This document shows positions 12,758-30,270 of a stretch of 64,000 nucleotides of DNA, piece after piece. Each line of letters starts with the position of its first letter. The first letter of the stretch is position 1. The notes below the pieces were generated by a model. The model ran no database searches and was not told the origin of the DNA. It saw nothing but the letters and a program-made list of their open reading frames with translations. The stretch comes from Lonicera japonica (taxonomy: Eukaryota; Streptophyta; Magnoliopsida; Dipsacales; Caprifoliaceae). The DNA is taken from the NCBI GenBank assembly GCA_021464415.1, contig CM038468.1, positions 63,567,220-63,631,219 on the forward strand, in the 5' to 3' direction. The position numbers were made by a program, and so were the translations under genes.

Positions 12758-13666
12758 AAGGGCGGAGCTAGGTTTTCTCTAAAGGGGGCCAAGTTTAAAA
12801 TTAATATTACTTTTATAAATTAAAAAATAAAAATTAGTATTAATATTATTTTTATACACGACTAGGTGGCAAAATCGATAGTAATGATAAATTTTAAAAT
12901 TTAATGCGAGATATTAAAAAATATGACTTGTTTGAAAAAGTTATCTGCAAAAAAAATTAAGGAATAATATTTTTGTAAAATAAAGAGCTTGTATTTGACT
13001 AAACTCTAAAAAGATTACAAAGTTAACTTCGCGGTAGATTTTTAAATTATATTTTTTTATGAAATCATGCAAAATTAAGTTTGCACTACATGTTTCAGCA
13101 TATTATTATAAACAAGTGTTTAATTGACAGTGCTATATAATAATATTAACAAATTACACATTTAAAACATAATTATTAATAAAATGCATATAATAATTTT
13201 TTGGAGTTATGGAAAATTAAGTTTGCACTCCTTATTTTCTAAAACATTACTATTTATTTGTATTTATTTGACGTTATTTTAAAGTTTTATGAATAAAAAA
13301 TAAAAATATGCTTATTAAAAAATATAGCAAAACAAATTTGCATTAATTTTTTTTGTTTGATTGAAAAATTATATTTTGTGCAAAGTTAAGTTTGCACTTG
13401 GTCAAAGTCCTTATTTTAAAACACAATTGATAAACAAGTCTTTATTTTAAAATGATAATGATATAGATCCTTATTTCTAAAAAATATTATTTGTTGGTGT
13501 TTTTTGTGAAAAATATTGTCACGCAAGACCTTTTACCTTATTTTCTAAATTTAAAGGGAGGAAAATTTAACGAATATTTATATATATATATATATATATT
13601 AAAAATAATTTTAGGGGTTAAAATTGCGATTTATAAAAATTTATTACCCCCTTTTCCTCCGCCCTT
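12758..13666. mobile_element. Mutator-like non-autonomous element candidate
   Basis: Starts AAGGGCGGAGCTAGG and ends CCTCCGCCCTT, giving a 10-bp perfect inverted terminus AAGGGCGGAG. The nine bases outside are ATTTCTACG (12749-12757) and CCTTCAACG (13667-13675), six of nine identical, consistent with an old 9-bp target duplication. No transposase is visible. A GGCGGAGCTAGG start is also used by some hAT-derived elements, so the superfamily is uncertain. Confidence 0.5.
12905..13545 (+). repeat. Direct duplication, copy 1 (about 640 bp)
   Basis: Aligns along its length with 13995-14650: shared order of AAAAAGATTACAAAGTTAACTT, ATCATGCAAAAT, TATTATTATAAA, AAGTTTTATGAAT, AAAACACAATTGATAAACAAG and TTTTACCTTATTT. 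The motif AAGTTTGCAC recurs about three times inside each copy. Copies differ by many substitutions and small indels. Confidence 0.8.
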
Positions 13667-13994
13667 CCTTCAACGTTTAAGTAATGTTGTGATTGTATTT
13701 AAAAAAAAATGTGATTTTGACTTTCACCCGAGTTATTATTGGAACCGTCTTTATTATATTATTATGCTAAAAGTGCGTTTAATTCTAAATTATACTCTCT
13801 TTTCTTTTCTTTTCTTTTCTTTTTTAAAAGTACAAAATAAATTAAATGTTCGAAAGAAAAATGAGCATGAAGTATGAGGAATCTAACTATCGCCCTCGTG
13901 TAAGTAAGAACATACTCTAAACCAACCATTTGAACAACTTAATCCTTAATTTTAAATTATACTTTTAACACTTTGAAAGGTATTTCATCATACG

Positions 13995-14650
13995 GGATAT
14001 TGAAAAATAGGGCTTATATAAAAAAAAATTGTAAAAGAATCAGAAAATAATAATTTTTTAAATTAAGGACCTATATTTGATCAAATTCTAAAAAGATTAC
14101 AAAGTTAACTTTGCAATAAAATTTTAAATTGTATTTTTTATGGAATCATGCAAAATCAAGTTTGCACTACAAGTTTTTTAGTATATTATTATAAATAAGT
14201 ATTTAATTGAACGTGTTTTAGAATAATTTTAACAAATTATACATTCAAAACCTATTTATTAATAAAATGCACATAACAATTTTTTTGGAATTATGCAAAG
14301 TTAAGTTTGCACTCTTTATTTTCTAAAATATAATTATGTATTTTGTTTATTTGATATTGTTTTAAAGTTTTATGAATGAAACATAAGAATATGCGTGTTA
14401 AAAAATATAAACACATTATATAAAACAAAGTTGAACTAAATTTTTTTGATTGCAAAGTTAAGTTTGCACAAAACACAATTTAGTGCAAAGTAAAATTTGC
14501 ATTAAGTAAAATCCTTATTTTAAAACACAATTGATAAACAAGTTATTTTCTTACAATGATAATGATATCTAGACCCCCACTTTTAAAAAATATTATTCGT
14601 TGGTTTTTTTGCATAAAATATTATCACTCAATCCCTTTTACCTTATTTCC
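13995..14650 (+). repeat. Direct duplication, copy 2
   Basis: Second diverged copy of 12905-13545, about 1.1 kb downstream. It lies outside the inverted termini assigned to the Mutator-like element. Confidence 0.8.
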
Positions 14651-16080
14651 GATTCATATCATATGATTCCCCATCAGTCTCACAATAAAAAATAAAGTGT
14701 AATCTTATATATTTTATTTAAGTGATATTTGCTTACATAATTTATATTACAACTTAGTTTATACAAGCATTTTACATAAATTTTCACTTGAATAAAATTT
14801 TATAAAATTCAATTCTTTCATATCAGCTATCAAAGGCAATCCAATAAAAACGTTAAAATACAAGATGTAGTTTGAAGTATTGCACCCTTAATAAAATGTA
14901 AAATATAATCAAAAGATGTATATGAATTAAGGAACAGGGGAACAAAATCTCCCACTCACAGCAGCAAAGACTCACTCACTGAGTCACTGTAACTAACTAA
15001 CATTCATTCGTTATCATAGTGTTAGACGTGCCCTAATCTCATCCACATTTGGCTACAAATAGGGCTTTTTTATCTGCGAGGAAAAAAGTGGGGCCTTCTA
15101 AGGCTTGTGCTTTCTTGTCCTTGAGTGGGCCTTTTCCATCTTTCTCTTTCTTCCACCCACACAGCCTGTCCAAGTGAAGTAGGAATTGTTCGACTCTCGA
15201 TTGCTCATCCTCTTTTATTTTGTTCACAAATGTATCCCTTGCGCGGGACCACAAACAAAATAACCTCTTATTCCTTTTTTAAATAACTATCTTATCATCT
15301 TAAACTAATAAAGGGGTGATTTTATTTTGTTTTTTGTTTTTGTCTGCATAATTAATTAATATATATATATTAGTAATTTTATTTATTAAAGTTAAAAGAC
15401 TCTTAATTCAAGAAAAAGAAAATAATCGTGTGTTTTGAGTTGTAATGCTATTTAGGCAAGGCAAAAAGAATAATTCGATATAGTTAGGTAGATATTACTA
15501 ATTAACTGACAAATTTCCAAAGGATGGGCTACCATTTTCTAGCTAGTATATGAAATTTGCTGCGTATCATTACTATTACTATACATAAATGAATTATTAT
15601 AATTTCTATTATTATTAACTCAGGCATAGATAAAAATCTTATCAGTTTAAGCATAATCGTTTACATATGTATCCCTTTGGTTTGAGCTCCCACTTCTGTA
15701 CTGCCTTCTCATTCTAACCTTTGAATGGTTTTCTAAATAGTACTACTCCATTAATCTGGAATTAAAAGCATCATATCATTTCTTTCTTAGGACAAATCCA
15801 ACATACCACCTCTCGCCTCCTATTAAAAGAGAATGAGTTTGCTATGGGTTTAATAGATAGGATTTCTAACTAGCACGACAAGCACAACAGAATAGTCGAG
15901 ACTCAATCTGTTGTTGAAATTGTGCCAACAGCTTTCCAGTTATCAGCTCTTATTTTAACTCTCATTACAAAATTCTAAGAAGGAACTCAGAGGTGGATGG
16001 AAATACCCCCAACGATGAAAAAGGCTATTGGAACAAGTAGTAAACAAACAATGAAAGTTGTCACAAGAGAATGGTACACC
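14651..16080. other. Intergenic DNA and cyclophilin 3' flank
   Basis: Probable 3' UTR of the cyclophilin gene occupies the right-hand part. A reverse frame of 71 codons at 15039-15254 is Lys/Glu-rich and matches nothing I recognise. Confidence 0.4.
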
Positions 16081-19725
<3,645 letters not shown>

Positions 19726-19988
19726 TGAGCTATTCTGAGACCGACTGAGCTGATGTTGAAGTATCTCTCCTTATCAGTGTTTCGTGTTTCTAGTCTAGTG
19801 TCTATTCTATTCTAATCAATGGAGGAGGGGAGACTTTTCCAGGGTTTTCTAGGGTTCGTACAAGTAATAAGGACGGAGATGTTAAAGAAATGGTTTGTGA
19901 ATAAGTTAGAATTCGTCCTTTTCTAATATGAATTATCCTCTCCAAATTTAATTTTATCAAAATACTGAAAGGGGAGGCAAAATTAAAT

Positions 19989-20062
19989 TGGCGTCGCCCG
20001 GGTTCGAACCGGAGACCTTCAGTGTGTTAGACTGACGTGATAACCAACTACACCACGACACC
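19989..20062 (-). tRNA. tRNA-Val (anticodon AAC)
   Basis: Read on the minus strand it begins GGTGTCGTGGTGTAGTTGG and ends TTCGAACCCGGGCGACGCC plus discriminator A. The acceptor stem pairs GGTGTCG with CGACGCC (one G-U). The anticodon arm is TCAGT-CTAACAC-ACTGA, giving AAC. A-box and B-box (GGTTCGAACC) promoter elements are intact. There is no intron and no encoded CCA. A short T-run follows in AATTTAATTTTG on the minus strand. It sits about 265 bp upstream of the cyclophilin start codon, on the same strand. Confidence 0.96.
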
Positions 20063-20493
20063 GTTGTCACAATGTTTTGACAAAATTTCTATCTATAATG
20101 AATATTAGTGTGGCTTCAATCCCTTATTTACTCCCATGATTGAAAATTGAAAACTAAATTGAAAGAAAATACCACTCATGAGAATGTAGGAAGGGATACA
20201 AGTAGTTTGGTAAAATATTTTCTACTCTCTTCTTTTCTTATTTTTCATAAAATAAATTCTTGCCCCTAGTACAAAGGCTAGATAGATGGAAAAAAAAAAT
20301 CTTATATATACACGTCCTTCCTTTAAAATTTGCAAAACAATCAATAACCAAAATTCATGATTTGTACTCATCGATTACGTTGAAATTTCTGTCTCTTAAA
20401 AGGACCAAACTTACAAGTTCCTAATGCAGTCTGTTTACAGGCCCTCAGGATAGGAAAAGATGTAGAATTACTTTCCATTGAAATTTATCCTAA
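20063..20493. other. Intergenic DNA
   Basis: No gene or RNA is seen between the tRNA and the MITE. Confidence 0.4.
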
Positions 20494-20816
20494 TGTCTTA
20501 TTTGATTCATGAATTTGAGCACTTAAGAAAAAAAAATCTTTTATTTCTTTTATTTGATAAGCACAAATTCCAAAAACACTTCCTTAACAAAGACGAAAAA
20601 AAAAAGGGACTAAAATCATTTTCTCAAAACCCATGAGATTTATTTTTCCTTGTAATTTTCTAGTATTTATTACAAAAAATCTAAACAACAATACTCCTAC
20701 TTAAATATTTTTTATACTTTACCAAACACCAAAAAAGAAGCTTGACAAGAACTTTAATTTCCCTCCTCCATGAAAAATACGAGATTTGATTTCCCTTCCA
20801 TGAACCAAACGATACC
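20494..20816. mobile_element. Tourist-like MITE candidate with TAA duplication
   Basis: TAA lies at 20491-20493 and 20817-20819. The left TGTCTTATTTGATTCATG and the reverse complement of the right GGTATCGTTTGGTTCATG give imperfect inverted ends. No coding capacity. Different family from the 8388 element. Confidence 0.5.
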
Positions 20817-21181
20817 TAAATGATTCCAATTGATGCCTTACTGTCCAGCTGGTTAACTATTTTCTCTATGCTTTCCGTCTTTTCCAAATAACATCCTAGT
20901 GGAGAGTTGTGAGCGTACCTCCATTGATACTCTTCATCCATTACGTTGTATACATGATACTCTTCATTTATGAATATGTCTACAAGAAAAAAATTGTGTA
21001 CAAGCTCCTTGCTGACAATCATATCTACCCTTCCCTAATCTAACTTCGATTTATAAAGGCACAGACAATTCTTTCTCACGCCCTTACATCACCACAAATT
21101 GAGATGCAAATGGAGAGCAATAAACAAACAAAACAATTTTCTACGGATGGGGGAACAGGATTGCAAAGCACGAGTGACTAA
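20817..21181 (-). other. Probable 3' UTR and downstream flank of the GYF gene
   Basis: Follows the TAG at 21182-21184 on the minus strand. A 68-codon reverse frame at 20816-21022 has no recognisable domain. Confidence 0.45.
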
Positions 21182-24100
21182 CTAATCTTCTATACGTTGG
21201 ATCTCACCCATCATAATACGATTGCTGGTAACCTTAAATCCAAGAAGTGCCGGATCAATTTGCCTCCCTTTCTTACCTTTCTTTTTACCACTTCTCCCTC
21301 CTCCTCCTTGTCCATCTGTTGCTGTCGACTCTGCCTGAATCTCAGTCTGGGCTGCTGCCTTCTTTGCATTACTATTATTGCTTTTAAGCATATCACTGAA
21401 TGATGCTGCTGCCTCAGAACCATCAGCATCTCCCATAGATGGCGTTCTTTTAAAACGCATGTCTTTCTTCCCGGTGTCAGATACTACTTGGTTTGCCGAA
21501 CTCCCTCCCCTATCACGTCTTCCCCCTGACAAAAATACATAATTAAAACAAATTGCACCCACTATTAGAAAATAATTCATTTTTCATGCGATTCTGTATT
21601 AGAAAAATATTCTATGATAGATCAATATATCATACCTTCAGAAGGTATCATACTCATGGGATTTTTCGCTCTGCTAACTGGCTCAGGGGCCAGCTCTGAC
21701 AAACCTTCCTGCGATGAGGATGCCCGTGAGACGGGAGGACGTTTCAGCAAAATGTTTTCTGGCCTTTTTGTGGATACAGCTTGCGCCCTATCAAAAGAAA
21801 TGTCTTAGTTAAGAGTCCATTATAGTTTGGAGATTTCTCATATTAGGAGTCAATTTAATAACAGTACTTAATTTTGGCCATTGATTCTAGTAAAGACAAT
21901 GATCAATTAAAATGTTTTGAATTCCTGAATGATTGCTCATAATTCGAGACAGATAGAGAATATAATATGGATCCTCCAGTTCTGGTAAAATACGACTCAT
22001 ATGATACTGTGGGGGGTCAATCAAATATTGCTAGAGAGCTCCCGGACAAAGGTTGCAAGAAACCAGCCTGCTGAAAACATACATGATTCTGTACCGACTC
22101 TCCATAGTAATAAATCATATCCCATCAGGAAAATTATCCAATCCAGATTTTACTTCAAATATAGGAGTCAGAATTGAAATATGGCAGTAGTAGTTCTTAC
22201 CTATCTTTAGCAATCTCTTCTCCAAGAGATTCTTGCCCAATCTTTTCATTGTAGAATCCTGCGTTCCCACCTGGAACCAAGAAACACCATTACCCCCATG
22301 AAGAAAATGCACGACTACCAAGAAAGACTTACTAGAAAATTACCAGCAATGCCAAGCGAAGTATGTCTGCTAACAACATTGACAGGCATCTCCACACGTT
22401 CTATGGCAGCCAAACCTGCATGCTGAACCATGCCTTCTCGAGTCTCTGAAGTTGGTTTAAGAACTTCACTTTTAAATCCTCTTCTTTTTCCCTCCATGTC
22501 CATAAATTCTCGTTCCGAAGACGACTTTCCCACTGTATTGGAGTTTGTGTCAACTGTACGAGAGGGTTCATTTGCTCCTGAAAAGAATGGCCCTGCTTCA
22601 AATAATGCTCCAGAATTGGATCTAAGTGGTAACCTTTCACTGCTTTCCAAACTGCTAGCCTTCTCATCAGCTATTTGAGCCTGTAGTGATCCACCAGAAT
22701 TAGAACCATAAGAGCCAACATGAAAGGAGCGGTTTAGACCTGCTTCTTGATCCGAGAGAAGATTGAATGATTGATTAGGAAAGCTCATTCCAGAATAGTG
22801 ACCAGAAGGTGCCCTTCTTTCATAGGATCCACTGTCGGTCACATCTGAAGCCTCGACTGACTGATGACCTGATTTCTGGTGTAGTAGTTCCATAAGCAGC
22901 CTCTTAGAACTGTCGTCAGTGGTTCCAGATGACATCCATAAACTTGGGTCTTCGGAATTCCTCCAGGCTTCTGACTCCCTTTTCTGCCTCTCAGCATTTA
23001 GATGCAATTGTTGGCGACGAGATTCCATCCAGTCACTTGGTAGCTGATCATTACTCTCAGACCAGTGTCCTTCCATTGCATCTGAATGTGCTGCTGGATG
23101 AAACTGATTGGGCATCAAAGGATGATGAGAGTGATGAGAGAAAGCACCAGGGGAGAACCCACCCACTTGACCAGAAGAGTGCATTCGTGCATTAGTTTCC
23201 TGCATAATATCTAAGCCTTGACCACGCGCTATATTATTTACAATATCCAACGAAGCACCGCCACCAGGCAAAGACATTGAGCGCTCAAATGGAAGAGCAC
23301 CAGGGTCATAAAGGCCTCGCTGCAGCCGATCTTGTATTGAAAGATTACGTTCAAGAAGACTCATATGCTCCTCAGGAGATGGCCTCTGTTGTTGCTGCTG
23401 ATAAACATCCAACGGGCCAAATCCTGCAGAGTTAGCTCGGTGAAGATGACTTCTGAGAAACTGGTTTGTTTCATCAACAGGCCAGGCAGAACCAAGACGC
23501 CTCTCTTCCTCCATTTCAATCCGCTGTCTCAACTGCCTTTCCTGTAACTGCTCTTGAAGGATCTGATGCTCCATGGATTGCATCTGCCCATGTTTTGCAC
23601 GTGATATGAGCTCTAATAAATCACTTTGATGCCCTTGATGTGGCGTTTGACCATACTTTGCTTGAATGAGATGCTCGAGCGATGGATCAGCATGCCTTGG
23701 ATATTCAGAACGCTGCTGTAGTTCATTTAGAATGCGCTGCTTCAACAAAGCTTGATCAAGAGCATTGTTGGATCTAACGGCATCAACACGTGACTGCCCA
23801 CGGCCAGTAGGATCCCGCATTTGATTCTGCAATAATTGTTCAAGAAGCAGCTGCCGAGCTTGAGCCTGCTGCTGCTCCTTCAATAGCATTTGCTGCTGAT
23901 GAAACTGCTGCTGCTGCTGCAACTGCTGATGTTGCAGTTGAAGCTGTCTTTGTTGTTGAATTTGTTTTAGTGCCAAAAAGTGTTCCAGTTCTTGCCCCGT
24001 TTGGCCGGCCATCTGTTGTTGGTGCATTGTATTGCGACCCAGAGCTCGTTCCAGTATTGACTCATTTAAGTGAGGATGAGGAGATGGTAGATTATGCTGC

Positions 24101-27100
24101 TGGAGATGCTGTTGAAGTTGTTGGGACAAGAGCTGCTCTGCCATATCAAAGCGATTGGACTCTTGATCCATATGTGACAACCGGTGAGCATCTACGGCAT
24201 CCTGATACAAGTTGGGGTCAGAAACAGTATTTCTTCTATATACATCAGGCCATGCATCAGCAGCCTGAGTTGAATCGGGCATTGCATTGAATGACGCAAC
24301 CCTTCCAGCTATAGGGTTCATCTGTTGATCCTGAACACCACCTCTGAGGTGCATATTAGATGAATGATCATTCCTTGAATATGATCCTTCAAGTTCAGAC
24401 CACAATAACCCAAAAGGATGTAACTTATTATCATTTTGATTTTGAGTGCCAGGTTCTGTCAATTCAATTGGAAGAGAAGGGTGACTGATAATATTTGCAG
24501 GATCACCAATGCCCCTAGAATTTTTCCCACCCATATGACTACCACTACTTCCAGGTCTTCCAGGAAACACAATTTCTACAAGAACAGAGAAAACCGTTAG
24601 GACCAGATCAAAATATAAAATGAAGGTCAGTAAAATTAATAACGGAAATAGCAATTAACCTTCATCTTGGGCAACATATTCATGAAAGCTTTGGCCCTCA
24701 GAATATGGGAGTAGCAATGAATCTTCATGCTCTGCTATCCTTGACTGAGCATGCTTTGCTGAGAGACCATCAAATTCAGACAAATGCCAGCTGGACTCAT
24801 CTAATGCAGCTGAATGAATGATTTCAGAAACAGCGTCCGACTTCCCTTCAAAAGCTCCGGAATGTTCCACCTTAGAATTCAGATCAGTGCTACTGGAATA
24901 CTCATGCCTGACTTTCAAGTATGGCATAACGTCACCCAAATCTTGAAAGGGTGTTCCTTCGGTAGCATCTGCCAAGCGGACTTGCAGGTCAGTCCCAAAA
25001 AAGCCTTGTTCAAACCATGATATGATGTCAACCCCAAGAAATGGCCCCTGGATCTCCCCTTGAGGATCAAGGTAGTACAGACTCAACTCCTCAGGTGAGA
25101 CAACACTTTCTAACTGATTTTCATTCATACTGCTATCCAAGTGCTGCAGATTGCCAGTCCAATACTGCTCAGAAGAAGGCAAAACAAATAGAGAGTTTGA
25201 ATCATCAGGAAGCTTGGTACTGATATCAACAGGACCGGCAGACCCAATATCATCAAACAGAGGGTAATTGGTAAGAGCAGAATCTGCAATTTTTGGATGA
25301 GGAACATTATAATGAGCACTGCTAATCTCTTGTTCACCATTGCCCATTCTTGTACTAGAATCAGGATGTTTTAGCTGCCCATCACGATTAAAATCTCTCT
25401 CTGAAACAAAGTACACGTAGATTCCTTAGCAGTTATCAACAAAAAAATTACTTAGATAAGGTTCAACGAGATATTCACTCACCATCTCCCAAATTCATTC
25501 TAGAAACGTCATTATACAAGATGCTATCAGCATCACCTTGATAAGCATCACCGTTCAAAGCACTTTGAAAGGTATTGGCCAGCTCCTCAGTGTTAATTGA
25601 GGGAAGGATACCCTGCTTCCCGTTAATGGGTTCCATGTCCCCTGCATCTGGATGAAGCATCCTCATATGATTCAGAGAAAAGAGAAACCCACAAAATAAA
25701 ATGAAAGTAGGTACAGGCATTGCCAACAAAATGAAGTGGTAGAATTTTATTACCTGTAATACTATCAGATGATCTGCCCTTTCGGAATGAATTGTACAAT
25801 ATCTCACTGCTGGTGATTACTCCATTCAATATATCACCAAGTACAACCTGTATTCAAGTCTCAGGTCAATGGAAAGGAACATTTCTGTTAAAACACAAAC
25901 ACAGCCAACTAAATAAATAAATTCACAGTGAATTTATGACTTACCTCCTCTTCTCCACTAGGAGCAATGAAAGCTAAAGGTTCAATAGCAGTAACTTGTG
26001 TTATAGGAGGTATATCATCAAGCTTGTCAGGCTTGTCGGCAAAAGATGTATCAATCTTTTGCCTGCGGTATATATCAAGAAGCTTCCCCCTTGGGTAACA
26101 GAAGGTTTCAGCTGAAAGCAATGGTTTCCCGGGAACACCGTTATGAGAAGCACCAATGGGACCTGCAGATGAAGGCCTGAGGCTAGATCTTCCACGTCCT
26201 ACAGTAAACCCCATAGTTGAACCCTCAACCCGTCCCCTCTCAAGTCCAAACCCAGGTGCAGCACGATAGGATCCCGGACCACTGGAACTCAACTCCATTC
26301 TATGGCGTGGCCTCCACTTATCACGAGAATCCGAGTCCCGTTCAGAAACTGCACGGCTGCTGCCAACAACAAATGATTGGTTTTCATTGTGAGCATCTTC
26401 CTTTTCTGCATCTGTTCTCTTATTCTCAGCACGGGCTTCCTTTTCTTTGTCTTCGGGACCCCACCTCGATGACCATTTGCTATCACGCCGAGATTCATGC
26501 CCAGAACTGCGATTACTAACATCATGCCACCTGTCTGAGGCAGGCAGAGTCTTATTGTCGGTGATTTCTCTGCCGAGAACATTGTCAACACGACGATCCG
26601 TTTTCCGGCGATCCCTTCTACCGAGTAAGCCAGTTTCCCTTTCTTCTTCACGCCAGCGACGGCCACTGTCAGTCTCAGCTGTAACTTTTCTCCAATCTTT
26701 TTTGTCGTCAGCTCCATCAGAACGCCAAACCTCCTTTTGACTGGAATCTGTGGAGCTTCCAAGAGACAGAGAACTCGGGGCACGCAGTTCCTGTCACCAA
26801 ATTTAAAAAATTTGACATTAGAATCATCAATAATAAAAATACCAACTGTTTTGGTAAATAATTTGAACATCAGATTATCAGAATATGGATTATATAGGGA
26901 GGGGAAGAAACATTGAAAGATGGAAATCAAGTTAACCCCAAGATGTTCTAACACCTGAAAATATTTACACGTGGGAGGTTCCTCTGAACCTTTAATAAAA
27001 ATTCAGAAGATTGAACAACAAAAAGAAAATGTAAACACCCACCTTCTTACATGCAATTATTTCATACTTGAAAAATAATTTATCCATGAAAACTCGAACC

Positions 27101-30100
27101 TTATTACATGCAATCATTTCATACTCGTAAAATAATTTATCCACGAAACTTCTCTCATAATAATTAAATATCTTGAAGAGGGTGGAGAGCCAAAATAAGA
27201 AAGTACACAGAAGTCCGCACAAAAACATGTACTCTCCCACGCCCCTCCCAAACTAAGAGTCCACTATTTGTTTTTGGCCTTTTGGATTGTCCCAAATCAA
27301 GAGTCCAGTTACCCTTTTAGAGCAAATCACTGCACTGCGTCTTACTATAGTGACAAAGTTTTCTTGTTAGCCATTGATTATGTTGAAATCAGTGTATCAT
27401 GGAAAAGGTATAAAAGTAAAACTGGGATCTTTATTTGGACAGGGAATGGCAAATAAAACAGAGCCCTTTCAAACTAATAGGTAGTGCAAATGAAATCCAC
27501 ATGAATAGAGGAGAGTTGAGAATTGAGTTTCAAAACCACGATTGAAGGCAGAATATCTCTTTTACCATAGACAGGGCAATAATCATGAAAGCGACTCACA
27601 ATGCATGTCATCACAATGTAATAGCAGGAGTGATAATTACATTAATAACAACAGTACCAACTCACAGCTGCATGCAAAATCATCTTAGGATGATAATGGA
27701 CCACAAAATGTATAGAACTCGGCAACTAACTTAAAACTTTTCAAGTACCCGAACACAAGCCATTATTGTTATTTAATTATGAAATATCAATAGATTGAGC
27801 ATATAAAGATAAAATCAACAAGAACAACATTAATTGGCATCCAGAAGAAACGCATGTCATCAGCTACTGGAATCCAGGAACAACAAAAAATTACAAAAAG
27901 TACAGAGGCTGTACAGAATAGATAAGCAGACACACCATAATATTAAAGTAGTATCAACACAAGTTGCTGTACAAACGAACAAGTTGTTACTGAGTTACAA
28001 GGGATCCACAAACATTATTTCCTATAAAGATGTAACAGATTTATACAAAGCAACTAGCTTTGTGAAAAATATAAATGTAGAAAATATATATTTTTCCCAA
28101 GACACAACACTCACCATCTTGGTCTCAGTTGGTTTAGCATAGAGCCATTGGGGAGACAACGGAATGCTGCTTTCTGATGCTGCTAGATCTATAACAATCA
28201 CCAACCAACAGTAATAGTTTCATGAGTGCAAAGGAAATACAGAAGCTTAATGATACAAGTATACCCAAAAGTATAATGTTTCATTATCTAAGAACAAATA
28301 AAGACCAAATAAAAGTTACCTTTTGACTCATCAAACGTCAGCGCCTTTTCTTCCTCATTTCCTCCAGAAGTATCCACTTTTGTGACATCAATCCAAATAG
28401 CAAAATTAAATGTAGTTCCAGTTTTATTAAATAATATATCGAAATTGTTAGAAATGATTTAACATTGAAAGGACTCTAGATCCTAATAAAAGTGGGTCAA
28501 GGAAGCCAACACTTGTGAATTTTACTGTGAGAATATAAAAATCATCATTGAAATGTACAAATATAGAAGATAAAGTTATATATATATACATGACCGGTCA
28601 TTTGCGGATACAAGAAACAGCAACCAATTTGATCAAACGAACCTTGAACAATTCCAATGTCCAAAATTCTCTTAATTTTTTTCAAAGTTATATACATAGT
28701 TACATACTAAACTCAAGATAAGTGCAGTTAAATGGTCAATGCTGACATAGAAATCTACAAACAGCTATGTCTCACACAAACACCAATTACCCCTAACACA
28801 AACACACAAATCTTAAAAGATATTTCCATATTGACTTCGTGGATCATTTTATATAACCATAGAATAAGAATATTTCAAGTACAGATAAAAGGTAAAACAT
28901 CTCGGTATAACTTAGAATGTTTTCAACAAACCTTATTTTTAAGTTGGTAGAAAAAGATTAGTACTCTATATAGAACTTCTCTCTTTTTTATTCCATTGTG
29001 TTGGAACTCTTTTGCTTTGGTTGGTCAAGAATTCATCTATGTAGACTGGATGGACATTTCTATCTTCTTATTTTGCATGGCAGAGGATGATGAGGTGAAA
29101 GAGTCAATTGAGGAATATGAAAAAGGAGAAAGGTTAGTCTTGGAGTATTTTGAACCTGAATATGAAACCGAAAAATATGACGATAAGGAAATTGAACAGG
29201 AGGATGTTCAAGAAGGAGATAAGGCGTAACAATAACACATCTTCTATCCATGGGCTTTTACATGAAAATTGACAGGATTTCATCATAAATCAATGTTTTA
29301 AATGTTGATATGTGGTTTTAAATGTTGATACGTCGATTTGCCAGTATATGTGTAGAACACTTGCATATATAATGAAAACGTAGATTAACACCACCTTACA
29401 ATACGTGGACTTCAAGAATAATTGAGATTATGGTTGGGAACTTCTTGCGTGATTTCAAGTACATATCAAAATAACCCTCAGTTAGAAACTCGGAATTTGG
29501 CATCCACGATTGCCAGAATCTCCATCCTATATTAGAGAACTGCTGAATTGAGCACTCATAAGAGTACATCTTAAGGTCAGACAATGATGTCTTTCAATAT
29601 TTCATTAAGTTATTTAAGAAGTTACCGAGATTGACAATGATTAGAGGCAGTCAGATCTTGCAGGAGTGTAGATCTGAGAAATATGCCTTACATAGTAGTC
29701 AGTAAACAAACTACGGCTGTTCAATCTTCAGGTATAAAATAAGTGTATAAACAGCTGGTGAAATCACGAATTGATATCTTAAAAACTGTAATAAACTTCT
29801 AAATGATAAAGAGCGTGATTGTTTGTCTAAAAACACGTGAAAAAAAAAGGTTCTACTCCAGATACTTGCTAATATTTCTTCTCCTTTCCGCATATTCAGC
29901 CCTTTGCCAGCAATCTAAAGGCACTTAAATTGAACCGGTGCATCAATAAGTAAAGCAAATCAATGTGAATAAATACTCAAACTAGGTCAAACAGTAGTCG
30001 GAACGCATCTGATCTGAAACCCTAAATTTCAGATTTTGATTACAACTTAAGTAGAAAAACAAACTTAAAACGCATTCAGAACCCTAACCTATCATTAACA

Positions 30101-30270
30101 ACTAAATATTTGAATCCATCAAATTAAATTCATAAATCGAAAAAACTGAGAGAAACAATAAAAAAAAACTGAGAGAAGATTTGTTGAGCACCTTTGGGAA
30201 AGGTCCAAGACTGATCGGAGGGTTTGGAGGATAGGAGATCGTCGTGGAGATCAAGTTTGCGTCCAGCCAT
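21182..30270 (-). CDS. EXA1: GYF-domain protein, EXA1/PSIG1 type
   Basis: Large plant adaptor. Arabidopsis EXA1 (PSIG1, At5g42950) binds Pro-rich partners and cap-binding proteins and affects immunity and potexvirus accumulation. I read eleven coding exons, high to low: 30270-30192, 28376-28320, 28188-28115, 26790-25945, 25847-25754, 25641-25483, 25400-24660, 24575-22344, 22270-22201, 21787-21636 and 21525-21182. Phases agree and give 1615 residues. Landmarks: [20 protein letters not shown] start; QWLYAKP; Arg/Glu-rich region; [14 protein letters not shown] near residue 302, a YxxxxLL eIF4E-binding-type motif; GYF domain near 543-595 ([29 protein letters not shown]); Gln-rich coiled region near 840-935; and C-terminal [26 protein letters not shown]. 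The sixth exon could instead begin at 25647 (same frame). GFF replaces GYF, as I recall for plant members. No disabling change is seen. Confidence 0.92.

Noticed and set aside
15039..15254. Reverse frame of 71 codons, Lys/Glu-rich
   Set aside because: No recognisable domain or start context, and no support beyond an open frame.
22401..25340. Many frames of 60-106 codons on both strands
   Set aside because: They are shadows of the large GYF-gene exons, which have matching phases and known conserved blocks.
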